DNA of 64,000 nucleotides from Actinomortierella ambigua (lineage: Eukaryota; Mortierellomycota; Mortierellomycetes; Mortierellales; Mortierellaceae), in contig JAAAJB010000080.1 of NCBI GenBank assembly GCA_016098155.1, positions 1-64,000 on the forward strand, written 5' to 3'. A model generated the notes under the pieces. It saw only the letters and a program-made list of their open reading frames with translations. It made no database searches and was not told the origin of the DNA. Of this stretch, positions 1 to 13,027 are shown piece after piece; positions within the stretch are counted from its first letter, which is position 1; every line of letters begins with the position of its first letter. A program made the position numbers and the translations under genes.

Positions 1-1
1 G

Positions 2-166
2 CGACCCTTGCAGAATGTGTTCAACTTTATAATACCCAAAGACAATGAATGGAGAAGGGGGTTTGTGAGGAGCGAGCAATGGTGGCTCGAGAATGACAGG
101 CAATGCCAACAACAACTTGATGCTACTAATGTGCACCCAAGTCATGCTCTCACACTCTTTCAATGA
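2..166 (+). CDS. Possible 3' end of a gene cut by the window edge
   Basis: An open frame starting at base 2 runs 54 codons to a TGA at 164-166. The translation has mixed, protein-like composition (W, N, D, R, Q rich) and lacks the homopolymers of nearby spacer DNA, so it may be the terminal exon of a gene lying to the left. No domain was recognised and the length is too short to rule out chance. A different ATG-started frame at 93-323 overlaps it and looks less like protein. Confidence 0.25.
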   Translation, partial: RPLQNVFNFIIPKDNEWRRGFVRSEQWWLENDRQCQQQLDATNVHPSHALTLFQ

Positions 167-477
167 TAGAGCGGCGCAAGTGGATTGGATGACACACATC
201 CACGCAGCTATCCAACATAGGAATGACTCTGCTCTTGCTTTTGGCGAAACAGCAATGGCAATAAAGACCATTTCCCTCCATGTTCTCTCATCGAAAATAT
301 CCATCTTGTCCTCTTTTGTCTGATAAGAGAATGTCTTGTTCTCTCCATGTATGTTCAAGAATAGGGCTTCTCGTCTTGTATGTATGTCTCTTTCCTCTCT
401 CCTTTTAGAATGGCATGAGCAAATGTTATTTTCTAGCAACTTGTTTTTTTTAAAAAAAAAGAATAGGTAGCCCCTGA
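167..477. other. Intergenic stretch, nothing recognised
   Basis: Moderately AT-rich sequence with poly-T and poly-A runs near 445-462. No conserved coding segment or RNA gene was seen. It probably holds the 3' flanks of the left-hand fragment and of the Sel1 relic. Confidence 0.4.
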
Positions 478-780
478 CTACTCAAGTATCTCAAGTCTCT
501 CGCATGCACGATCGTTTCCTTGAACCGCCGCTTTTCGGTACCAAAAGATAGCTTGATCGTTGTCTTGGGGTACACCTAGACCATTCTCATACATCCTCCC
601 AATGTTGCACTGTGCGGATGGACTGCCTTGCTTGGCCGCCTTGTGATACCACATTGCTGCTTTAGCATCATCTTGTTCGACTCCAGCGCCCACTTTCGTA
701 CTTCGTTCCGAGGTTGCTCTGCGCACCCCGAACTCCTTGTTCAGCAGCCTTAAGATAACCACGCCACTGCCACGGCTCTC
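478..780 (-). pseudogene. Sel1-repeat (TPR-like) protein relic with frameshifts
   Basis: The minus strand encodes Sel1-like repeats, helical repeats that act as adaptor scaffolds. One full unit is clear (AKAAMWYHKAAKQG, then AQCNIGRMYENGLGV), followed by part of the next (AIFWYRKAAVQGND) and a stop at 478-480. Reading upstream, the pattern continues only by changing frame twice. Near 685-688 the segment AQSNLGTKYESG is out of frame with GVEQDDAKAAMW. Near 756-759 WYLKAAEQG is broken by one extra base. Further upstream, GTAAGC and CTGTAG sites about 75 bp apart look like an old intron at roughly 781-855. The simplest reading is a decayed 3' portion of a Sel1-repeat gene. Sequencing error is a less likely alternative because two shifts are needed. 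Confidence 0.7.
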
Positions 781-1184
781 TACAGTTCAACAAGTTTACG
801 CTACTTATTATACAAGGCTAAAACACGCGTTATACCTCGGCTTACCTGTGCCACGGTTAGACAACGCTATTAACATGACCATGGTACGTACCCCCGAGGT
901 GTTCCCCATGAGAGCAGCAGCAGCAGCAGTAAGCATGACCTGACGTATCCATACGCTTGCCTGTAGCCACAGAGTCGTACTTGCGTGATGTACAGTACGT
1001 ACATTCATGACCCTCTTTCAAGTACCCCCAAGCGTTTCCCCACTGTTTAAACTTCAGGATATTTCTTTTCTTCAAAGGATAGCGTTTTTGTATTAGGGTG
1101 GGTCAAGTAAAAGAATTATGATACATGAAAGTGCAGGGAGGAAGGAACATCTCTCCCACCCTCCCTCTCTCTTTCTCTCTCTCC

Positions 1185-3241
1185 TTAGGAGATGTAGCGG
1201 AAGTCAGGGTGGTTGTCGCAGAGCTCTTCGCCGGCAGCCTCCATGGCATACTCCTCGGGCGTCAAGTTGTCACGACGCTTGTTCTCCTTGTCCAACAGGT
1301 GCTTGAAGATCAAGGTCAGGACTCCCGAAAGGAACATCATGACAGCGGCAGTGGCGTGGCCGCGGACGTACAAAGGTGCATCGTCGGCGCGGTACATCTG
1401 ACCGGAGATGATACCTCCAGCATTGCCGAACGAGATGATCAATGCCGTAGCAACACCGCGCTTGGTGTGGCCTCCGATGTTTCTAAAATAAGATTGTTCG
1501 AATAGAAGGGGATCGCATTCATTGTCAGTCTCTAATTTTTTTTTCTGGTTTAGCACGATGATACAACAACATGGGGAGTCTGAAGAAAACTTACGATGTA
1601 AACCACGAGAGCATAGAAGGAACACTGCTAAAGATGCCGACGGCCGCGATGGTCAAACTGATGTAGCGAGCCGCCGTCGACGAGTTGCGGGTGACAATCA
1701 GGAGAATATAACCCAGGCAGCCAAAGAAGGAGGGACCAGCATAGTGGTAACCACGCTCACGGAACCGATCGGACGAGAACGCCACCAAGATCGTGCACAC
1801 ACACGCAACCGCATAGGCGGGCACCGTCATCGCCTGCGTCATCAATGGCGAGAACTGGAAGCCGTTGACGATCGATGGCATGAAGAGCGAAAGCGAGTAC
1901 AGAGGTGAAGCCGTCAGAATGTAGGTGATCATGTGAAGGTACACCTTGTAGTCCGTAAACACCATCCGGAACTGCCTCCACGAGAACTCGGTCTCCACCG
2001 CTGGACCGGCATCCACCTGCAGACGACGCACAGCCAGATCGCGTTCCTCCGGTGTCAAGAAAGGTGCTGTGTCGGGGAAGTTGGGAAGCTTGTACCATGT
2101 CACTGCGACCATCAACACCGTAGGAAGACCCTCGAGAATGAAGATCCACTGCCAGCCATGCAGGCCGGCGACGCCATCCATTCGCATGATAGCATAGGCA
2201 AGGAGACCGCCAAAGGCGCCTGCTGCAGTAGCTGTCGAGAAGAACAGTCCGTTGCGGAGAGCCTGCTCACCTCGTGTGTACCAGAGCGAGATCAGGTAGA
2301 CCGTACCGGGGAACAGACCAGACTCGGCAAAGCCAAGGAAGAAGCGAGCAGCGAGCAGACCAGCTGGGTTGGTCACGCCAGCCATGGCCATCATGATCAC
2401 ACCCCAGGCCAGCATAACGATCGAGATCCAGATACGAGGTCCAACTTTTTTCAACTAAAAAATGATGGATAGGGACGTATAGTTTTCACTTGTTAGATAA
2501 CCGTCTTTTTTCCCATCTCGATAGAAAAAAAAATAAAGAGTTGCAACGAAAAAAAAAACTCCCCGGTGCTTACCATGATGTTGCTAGGAATCTCAGCAAT
2601 GATGTAACCGATGAAGAAGATAGACAGGGCCCAGTTGTATTCGGTGGGCTTGAGACCAATCGACTGCTCGATACCAGCAACTTTGGCATTTCCTATTGCG
2701 AAAATGAGACACGGAAGATGTGTGTGAGCACTGGTGGTCTTTGATTGGTCGGAAGGGTTCTTATCCTGTGTGCTGCTGTAGGGTGTGATGTGTGGACGTT
2801 CAGTTTGCCCTGAAAGTTGCATGTTTGTTTGTTTTGTCCCTGCGTCCTTTTTGTGTCCGTAGCGCTCGATTTGTTTGTTTGTTTTTTTCCCACCATCAAC
2901 TCAAAACTAGCGCAAAAATCCTGGCCGTTTTGTCGCCCTGCGCTGTTTGCATGGATAGTTTGGTTTTTTTTTTCGCATGGGGGTGGCCTCTGGATGCATG
3001 TCTTGAGAAAAAGTTATATAGCTCTTGTAAAGGAGAAAGGAAGGGGGAGAGGATACCTACCGATATTGACACGGTCAAGGAAAGACAACAGGTACAGAAC
3101 AGACAGCAGTGGAATGAGGTGAATATCAACCTTCCACCGCAGCTGACGGACCTTCTCAGGGTCGATATCTTTTGAGGAGTGGCTGCCAATCTCGACAGCA
3201 TCGAGCTTCTCGCTCGCGTACTCAACAGGAATCTTGTCCAT
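1185..3241 (-). CDS. MFS transporter, anion:cation symporter (allantoate/nicotinate permease-like) family
   Basis: Four exons: 3241-3061, 2692-2574, 2454-1595 and 1482-1185, giving 485 residues with every junction in frame. Joining exons 1 and 2 restores the family signature LDRVNIGNAKVAG at the end of TM1. The join of exons 2 and 3 restores PSNIMLKKVGPR after TM2, and exons 3 and 4 join at WFTSNIGGHTKRG in the C-terminal half. About 12 membrane segments are evident, with conserved ARFFLGFAESGLFPG and GWQWIFILEG. This is the Dal5/Tna1/Vht1-type ACS family of plasma-membrane proton symporters for small organic anions such as allantoate, nicotinate, biotin or pantothenate. The substrate cannot be read from sequence. 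The gene is transcribed away from the spacer it shares with the acetate transporter. Confidence 0.93.
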
Positions 3242-4152
3242 TTTGTCTAGGCGTGCAGATCACTGCTATGTGTCAGCAAGAGCGGATGAGGGCGCGGAGG
3301 AGGAGTGTCTATGTACAAACAGGAAGCAGGAGAAAGTGGGGACGACGATGGCGTGCGCGATTGCGGAGAGGATAGAAAGACAAAGAGAGATAGACTGGGG
3401 GAAAAAAGTGTGCACAGAGCGGGGAGAAGGACGAGTTTATATAGAAGCAAGTGATCAAGGTTTGGTGGCAGTAGGTGGCCTCACACTCTACCAAAAGAAC
3501 AGGCAGTGCACGCGGGATAGTTTCCTGACTTTGGCCCTTCGGCCTCTTGGGGTCCTTTAGCCCTGTACCATCGATGTCTCCTGTATTATTCATACTATTG
3601 TACTACTATTGTTTCTGGATGATGTTGTTGGTATTGTCGTGGTGTTCTTGCACTACTGGTAGGGGGGTTTTGGCTGTGGAGCGAGCGAGTGCTTTTTCCG
3701 TGGGGCGTCCAATGGCACCATTCGAGTCATATGACATGGAACAATATGTATGTACCCAGACAGGTACAAAATCCTTTTTTTTGCTGGAAACAAGCTCGGC
3801 GAGTCATCGTCTCCCCGCACCCTCTACATGCTATGGTACTGAGCTTCTCTCCCTCCTTCCCTTTCCCCCGCCTCCCTTCTGGAGGCGAGAGGGAGGGACA
3901 CCCTAACACACTACCCAGCTTATCCGCCTCGTTCCCACTTACAAACCTTCTTGAAAGTTTACCAGCCCTCGATCGCTTCCTTATTTGACCGCGCCATAAT
4001 TGTTGATTCGTGCGTGGATGAATGACTCCCGCAAGAGGGGCCATAGCCGACTTTTTTGTGTTTACTCAAAGCCTATTTGGATTTGTGGCAACTCGATCCT
4101 TTTCCAACAAGCTCTTTGCTCACCTCCTTATCGCTTCCCCACCTCACACCAC

Positions 4153-4196
4153 CCTCTCTCTTTCTCTCTCTCTCTGTCTCTCTCTCTCTCTCTCTC
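4153..4196. repeat. CT/TC microsatellite
   Basis: Near-perfect CT dinucleotide run with single interruptions, in the spacer between two divergent transporter genes. Confidence 0.9.
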
Positions 4197-6899
4197 AAAA
4201 CGTTTGGTCTTGGCCGGCGGGTGCACCCTTTGTCAGCAACAAGATATATAACGAACCACTATGTGTCTATTCTACCTGCAACAAACTCGGCCAACCTTGT
4301 TAGTCCTACATATCGATACACCACCTCAACCAGTAGCAAGGTCTCTTGACCATACCTTGTCAGTCGTACCAAGTATAGAGCAGTACACGCTCCACCCCAC
4401 CCCCACAACTCCCCTGTGATTCCCACACTGCCCCTTGTTGTAGTATTCTCCTTCCTCTCCCACATGTATCCCCTGAGACCACAGTATATCGGATTTTTCC
4501 TTCTAAAAAGAACATTGGTAGCCGTTTCCTTCAAAGTCGTACAGTAGCTCACCTGCTGGCCGTCTATTCTTTTCTTCACTCCCAAGGCCAACTATGTGTA
4601 ATGTGACTACAGGCCAATATATGGCCCAGACAGGTACAATTATCACTGTATTGGTCGGCAAGAGTACTTTGCAAGCACCCGTGGAACTCAGCTGGGTGTG
4701 CCCTTCCTTTTGGTTGTCTTTTTAAAGTTTACAGGCGTGCTCAAACGATCGTCAAGTCGGAAATTTTGAACCGCGCTGGTTGTACGGTGATTCGTCATGT
4801 TAGTCATTGAACCTCGGGTTCAGAACGCTCAATACTCGTTTCGAGAACGACAGCACGTAACCTAGTCTTATGTATGAATGAAGCATGCATGGGAAAAAGA
4901 ACCAAAAAAGGGGGGAGGGGGAGGAGAGGGAGGGGAGCAATGAGACTCAGGTCTAAGGTAAAAAAAAATAAACTGTGACACTTCTGATCACCCCACATGT
5001 TTCTTTCAGATTTTGACCAATAGACGGGCACTCGCCCTTACTGCCGCTTTGCCTCCCCTGTCCCTAAAAATGGCGTCTTTTGTGCTCCTCGTGGAGACGT
5101 TGACATGTTTATCGATATTTGCTCGGAGAAATGTTTAGTACGGCGGTGGTGACACGGACACCAGGAGACGAATGACAAACACTGATTAGATTGCCCTGTT
5201 TTCTCAAGGGTCCACGCTCAGTAATGTGGAGAACTTTTGTCATGACCTTGTTTTGCAAAGGATTGTTTTCTTGTCGATGGGAGCCACCCATGGTCGCTTT
5301 GTTGACTTGCCAAAGGGAAGGGGGGTAGCGAAAGGCTTCAGGCTCTCACAGGATGATACCACTTTACGCGTTCATCACTCTAGCGATGGTCCTACAATGG
5401 TTTGATCCACCCTTGTTTTCTCTTCCCTAATGCCGAAGAAGTAAAAGCGCCTCTATCGATTAGATACGTTTCGATAGTTCTCCTTTCCATTATGGCTCCA
5501 GGCCTTGCGAAATCCTTTCCTTCTCTCTGTACTTTTTTTCACTATCTCGTTGTAACACTGCTATCTGTAAGTAGAGTGTAGCAACTATAGTACAAGGCCC
5601 AACGTTACATCTCCTGCATCCACTACAAAAAAAACAGCATGGGAAAAACCTTCCTGAAGCCAGTTGCGAGTACTTTTCGGTGGAGTGAGAGCCTCTCTTC
5701 TCCTGCAGGAAACACAAAGACTCTCGAGATTGGTGCAAGTTGTATGGACATGGCACCAAAGGTAGCCCAGCAGTACCGTTAGTATGTGGTAGCAACTCCA
5801 TTGAACCCCCTTGCTGAACCAACTGCTCTTTCCGGGCCAAGATGACCCCGTGTTTCCTAGTTTTGATTTTTCTAGGATGGTGCTTATGAAAGAACAGGAT
5901 GCCAAGGACAGCATTGATCTCTTGAGGTGGCATTGGATCTGCCTTTTGTGATCCCCATCGCGTCTGTAGTTTTTCACCACACACCTCCTTTCTCCGTCGC
6001 CCTTTTATCCACCCAGCGTAGAGGGGTCTGTTGACTTCTCCTCCTCCCCAAGCACTCCCCCCTACTCAACCCTGCCATACTTACGGAAAAACCTGTGCTT
6101 TCCCTTGAACCCCTATCCCCTTACAAATGCGGCAATTCTTGTCGAGTTGGACAAAACACGCTTCTCTTCCACACCCCCCTCCCATCCAACTCCTAACCCT
6201 TGCGTAGTACAGGGTGAAAATAATTGATGCACCCGCCCACGGATCAACGTACGGATGTGGTTGGTGGCCATCGAGAGAGGGGGGTTCCAACAACGCCAAG
6301 TCGCCTCCCTTGCCTTCCATCTTTCCAGCTTCAAAATAGATTCCGCAAGCCCTTGTTCAGCATAGTATTGCTTCGACAACGAGTGGAGTGAATTTTGGCA
6401 GAGGTAACCAAAAAGTAGCCAGACCCCAAAAAAAAGTTGTAAAGCCCTTCAAGTAAAGCCCTTCGCCCTTTCTTTTTTTTTCGAAGAATTCTTCTCGCAA
6501 GGACCTGACCTGGCCAAGAAGAGGCCATGGAAACAACGGGTATTAACTCAAGAGGACGAAGGGCCAACAAATGTCACCGGGGGGAAATGAGAGCTCCGCT
6601 AAGGGTGAACAGCAACAAAAAAAAAAGGCATGCTGGTCATGTTGTTATGGATGTCGCTGATGGATTTGCCAGTCAATGGCTGTCCCTTGCTGTTCCCTCT
6701 CACTCTCTCTCGCTGTGTTGAGCGCTCTTGCTTTTCACTGCTGTTCGGCTCTACTTGCTTTTCCTTCGCATTGATGTTCAGTGCAGTACAGCGCATCACC
6801 TTTTTTTTCTTCCACTCAACATGATTCTCTTGTCCCTGGGAGGAATGCAGCGTTCACTTGACCCTTTTTTTTTCTCCCTTCGCCTGCTTCGCCTGTTGT

Positions 6900-6907
6900 T
6901 ATAAATA
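6900..6907 (+). promoter_or_regulatory. TATA box of the acetate transporter gene
   Basis: TATAAATA lies about 144 bp upstream of the ATG at 7051. It is followed by a long pyrimidine-rich leader (6925-7050), a common arrangement for strongly expressed fungal genes. Assigned by sequence match and position only. Confidence 0.5.
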
Positions 6908-7050
6908 TGAAGCAACACACTCCCACCCTCCAGCTTCTCTGCCTGCTCCCCTTTGACTCTTTTCTCCTTTGTCTTGTTCCTCTTTAACTTCTTTCATCTC
7001 TACGTTCTATTTATTACTCTCAGTTCCTCCTCATCCTTCATCCATCCATC

Positions 7051-8030
7051 ATGACACGCCACGACGAAATCAAGATGGTCGCCCCTGTGCCCAACCCTGC
7101 ACCCTTGGGTTTGTCTGCCTTTGCACTGACCACATGTAATGTCTTAAACTCTGTGTAATCCCCTCTCTGCAAACAATAATTACTCCACGTTGTTTTGTTT
7201 GCGTTGCAAAACTAACACCCGATATGGTTGTGTTCCCCCTCCCTCAAAAAAGTTGTTCTTTCCTGCTTCAACCTTGGAGCTGGTGTCCCATCGGGTGGCC
7301 CTGTCCAGGTCGTGACAGGTCTGGCCCTGTTCTACGGAGGCGCAGCCCAGATCCTTGCTGGCATGTGGGAGTTTTACGTCGGCAACAACTTTGGCGCTAC
7401 TGCTTTCACGTAAGTTTGTTACTATTTGTGTCTAACGGGGGTGTTTTGCCATAACACCCACAACGCCCCTCCCCCCTTCCCCCGCCCTCCTCTCTGGCCC
7501 GGACTCATCTTCACTCTCCCCCCCTCCCCTTCCTCCTCCAGGAGAATAACAGCAAAAACTCGACGAAATACTCCTCACCACCACCACCATCCTTACCTTC
7601 TTCTTAAACTTCAAACAAAAAATTTCCCTATCATAGTTCATATGGTGCCTTCTGGCTGGCCTACGCGACGATCCTCGTCCCAAGTTTCAACGTCGTGCCC
7701 TCTTACGCCAACGCACCCGCGCACACGCTCGACAACGCTCTCGGCATCTTCCTCGTCGGGTGGGGCATCTTCACGTTTATCCTGTGGCTGGCGACGTTCC
7801 GGGCCACGCTCACGCTCTCGACCATGTTCTTCACCTTGATCCTGACCTTCTTCTTCCTGGCCTCGGCCCACCTGGCCCATCTGGAGCCCGGTAACAGCAT
7901 CACGCGCGTCGGTGGTGGTTTGGGCTTGATCACCGCCTTCTTGGCCTGGTACAATGCTGCGGCGGGTCTGTACCATCCGCAGAGTACTTTTGTGCGTTTG
8001 CCCACAGGTTCCTTGGCTCGTCGTGATTAA
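7051..8030 (+). CDS. Acetate/succinate transporter, GPR1/FUN34/YaaH (SatP) family
   Basis: Three exons: 7051-7135, 7253-7409 and 7637-8030, giving 211 residues. Joining exons 1 and 2 restores the family signature NPAPLGLSAFALTTFVLS, followed by NLGAGVP. Exon 2 carries FYGGAAQILAGMWEF and exon 3 carries TSYGAFWLAY, completing six membrane segments. These proteins are proton-coupled acetate (and in some cases succinate or ammonium-linked) transporters in the plasma membrane. The length matches yeast Ady2/Fun34-type proteins minus their longer N-terminal tail. The second intron (7410-7636) is pyrimidine- and C-rich. The first acceptor, AAAAAAG at 7252, has an unusual purine run just before AG, but only this site restores the family sequence. 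Confidence 0.93.
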
Positions 8031-8668
8031 AAAATATAAAATATAGACAAAGACAGGACAAAGACCAGACAAAAAAAAAACCCCCCTACCGTTATCCGTT
8101 TTATTCTTGTAGTATACCCCCCCTCTCCGTTTCCACCACGTCTACCTTCCCTCTTCTCTACCCCTCCCACATTCTGTCTATCTATCTACCCTTTAACTAT
8201 TAAACTTTTGCCTGCTTGCTTCCTCCTTTTTGTTTTAAAAAATAGAATGTAAACTCCTGCAGGTCAGGAGACAAACTTTTTTTTTAAAATAAAAATGAGG
8301 GGAGTCAGGCGTAAATAGACGTTACATGTGTTTCTGAGCAATACAGTCATGATCGCATGCAAAACAAGCCTAATATCATAGGACTAACATTCTCCCTCTC
8401 CCCTGGAAAAGTCTGTGTCCACGTCTATTTTTTTTTGGTTTCGACCTCACCTTTTGTGCTGTTGATGTTGACGATGGGGTGTTGTTGTCCCTTTTTTTTT
8501 TTAGCAAACAAAATCACTATCACTTTATCGTTTCTCTTTCTTCCTCTTCTTCTTTATGCATCGCGTGTGTCTTTGACGTTGTTATTGTCATTTTTTGTTT
8601 TTGTTGTTGTTGTTGTCGTTGTTTGTCAATTGCCTATTATTTTTTTTTCTCCAAAAAAAAAAAAAATT
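8031..8668. other. Convergent 3' spacer
   Basis: Lies between the stop of the acetate transporter (+) and the stop of the Siw14-like gene (-). It contains poly-A, poly-C and poly-T runs and an AATAAA at 8288-8293 that could serve the plus-strand gene. No coding segment was recognised. Confidence 0.6.
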
Positions 8669-11374
<2,706 letters not shown>

Positions 11375-13027
11375 GGACTAAACAAGCAAGCAAACAAAGT
11401 AGGAGGTACAGGGGTCAATTGGAGTGGAGGGGGGTGGGGAGACAGACTGTAAGACAAGTCGACACAGAGAGAGAGAGAAGGGGAGAGAGAGGCAAACCAC
11501 GCGCGCGCGTGGTATCAAACGCGGGAAGGGTGGAGCATGAAAAAAGGAGGGGGAGAACGAGGGTTGGGAAGGTGTCAACAATGTTGTGTCGCAGAGTGCA
11601 CACAACAAGCGGCGGGGGAGGGGGTCGGATGAGAACTTGAGAGCGATCCCCAGGAAAGAGTAGCAGGGACACAGAGCAGCACACGGAGGCGGGTGGAGGG
11701 AACAAGGGGACATGCGCCTTTGGATGCCGATGCCCTATCCTTGTACTTACAACTGACAGGATATCTGTAGGGAGGGTGTTTGCAACCGGAAGGGTGGGGG
11801 AGGGCAGGATGCAAACAGGGGAATGGTTGAAGCAAAGAAGGAGAAGAAGACAGGAGAAGAGAGAAAGAGACAGAAGAAGAAGGGCTTTAAAAGTGCGGGG
11901 TGTGTATGGGGTCTAGCAGGGGAGAATGAAGAGGCGAGATGAATGAAGGACAGGCATTGGCATGCAAAAAAAAAAAAGGCTACATTGCAGTGCTCCCACC
12001 CCTCTGCAATGCGAAAAAGGGCAGTCACTTTTTTTTTTTTCTTGGAACAGAAATGTCAGTGTAGTTGGTCGCAAGTGCAAGAGGCAATAGCTTCGACCTT
12101 GCTTGTCCAAAAATGGCTGGTGTTGGGCTTCGGGCTGTGTATTAGTGGGGAAAGAAAGAGGAAGAAGAAAGAAGAAGGATCTACCTTGCTTTGTTACTAA
12201 GATGGCTCAGCCGGAGGGCAGATAAACCGTTGAAGGGGGGATCGAGTCTCCATTCGCTGCTGCTTCACCACAGGCGAAGCGATGTAGCCCTGAATGAAAA
12301 CCGCGTCCTCGACTTTTGCATCTGCCAATTCAGCCTCCAACCAGTCCAAGCACGTACGTACAGCACACACACAGCCGTCTGCGGGCCTCTGTCAGCGAGC
12401 ATGTGATTCAGGATAGCATGCCGCCCAAGTACGATATTATCTCCACCAGGAAAGCCCTTATCCAATTCACCAGTGTAGGTTGTACCGCACTTTTCCTCAA
12501 ACCCCCCATGCGCCCATGGGAGATCTTCTACGGGAGTATCGTGGCCACCCAAAATATCTTTCCCGCTACCAATACCAAAACACATTCGCAGGTTGACATT
12601 CCCACTTTTTTGCAGGATCGTCATCGTCATAGCCACCACTCACAACGCCCCTCTCCCCTCGCCCGAACCCAGCCTCTCATACGACACTGGTCAGCCTCGC
12701 ACCAAAGTACGCCCGCACAATTCCTGACCGAGGTTAGCAGGAGGGGTTCCCATAAATATACCGAGCCTCAGAAGGACATACTTTGGTAAACAACTCGTGT
12801 GAAACTTTTTCGGGCATCTTGTCACGACACAAAAAAAAAAAAAAACAAAAAAAAAATCTTTCCGCCCCGTCATACTTGCGCCTGTGGCTGCACAGATACA
12901 TATTTGAATCCGCAGCGTGTGTGATTTTCTCACATTCCTCTTTTCTAATTCGACATTCCCACCCCTCGCGCGTTCGCATCATCCATCCATCCATCCATTC
13001 ATTTTCCTTCCCTCTCCTTTTCTCAAC
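11375..13027. other. Divergent spacer between the Siw14-like gene and the orphan gene
   Basis: Promoter region for both flanking genes. The left part (11375-12200) is purine/pyrimidine-skewed low-complexity DNA that may include a 5' leader of the phosphatase gene. The middle (12230-12790) is free of homopolymers and is listed separately. Close to the orphan gene are A-runs (12832-12857), TCCATCCATCCA repeats near 12982 and a pyrimidine-rich leader. Confidence 0.5.
12265..12639 (-). CDS. Unrecognised open frame in complex, non-repetitive DNA
   Basis: A 124-codon frame on the minus strand rich in G, D, L and H, with motifs such as CFGIGSGKDILGG and GGDNIVLGRHAILNHML. It is not low complexity, unlike the flanks. 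No family was recognised. A competing plus-strand frame at 12316-12789 (157 codons) overlaps it, so at most one is likely real. It could also be an exon with unseen partners or a decayed gene. Confidence 0.22.
   Translation of the reverse strand: MVAMTMTILQKSGNVNLRMCFGIGSGKDILGGHDTPVEDLPWAHGGFEEKCGTTYTGELDKGFPGGDNIVLGRHAILNHMLADRGPQTAVCVLYVRAWTGWRLNWQMQKSRTRFSFRATSLRLW

Larger units (their letters stand above)
3242..7050. other. 3.8-kb divergent spacer, no supported gene
   Basis: Separates the MFS gene (-) from the acetate transporter (+), so it holds both promoters. It contains a CT microsatellite (4153-4196), G-rich and pyrimidine-rich tracts and a TATA box at 6900-6907. Several 60-164-codon frames occur, the longest on the minus strand at 5490-5984. 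None shows a recognisable domain or a splice-supported continuation. The 5280-6380 part has few homopolymers and may contain an unrecognised or decayed element. Confidence 0.5.

Noticed and set aside
5490..5984. 164-codon minus-strand frame in the transporter spacer
   Set aside because: Mixed composition without any recognisable motif, and overlapping frames are similarly open. Kept only as a remark in the spacer entry.
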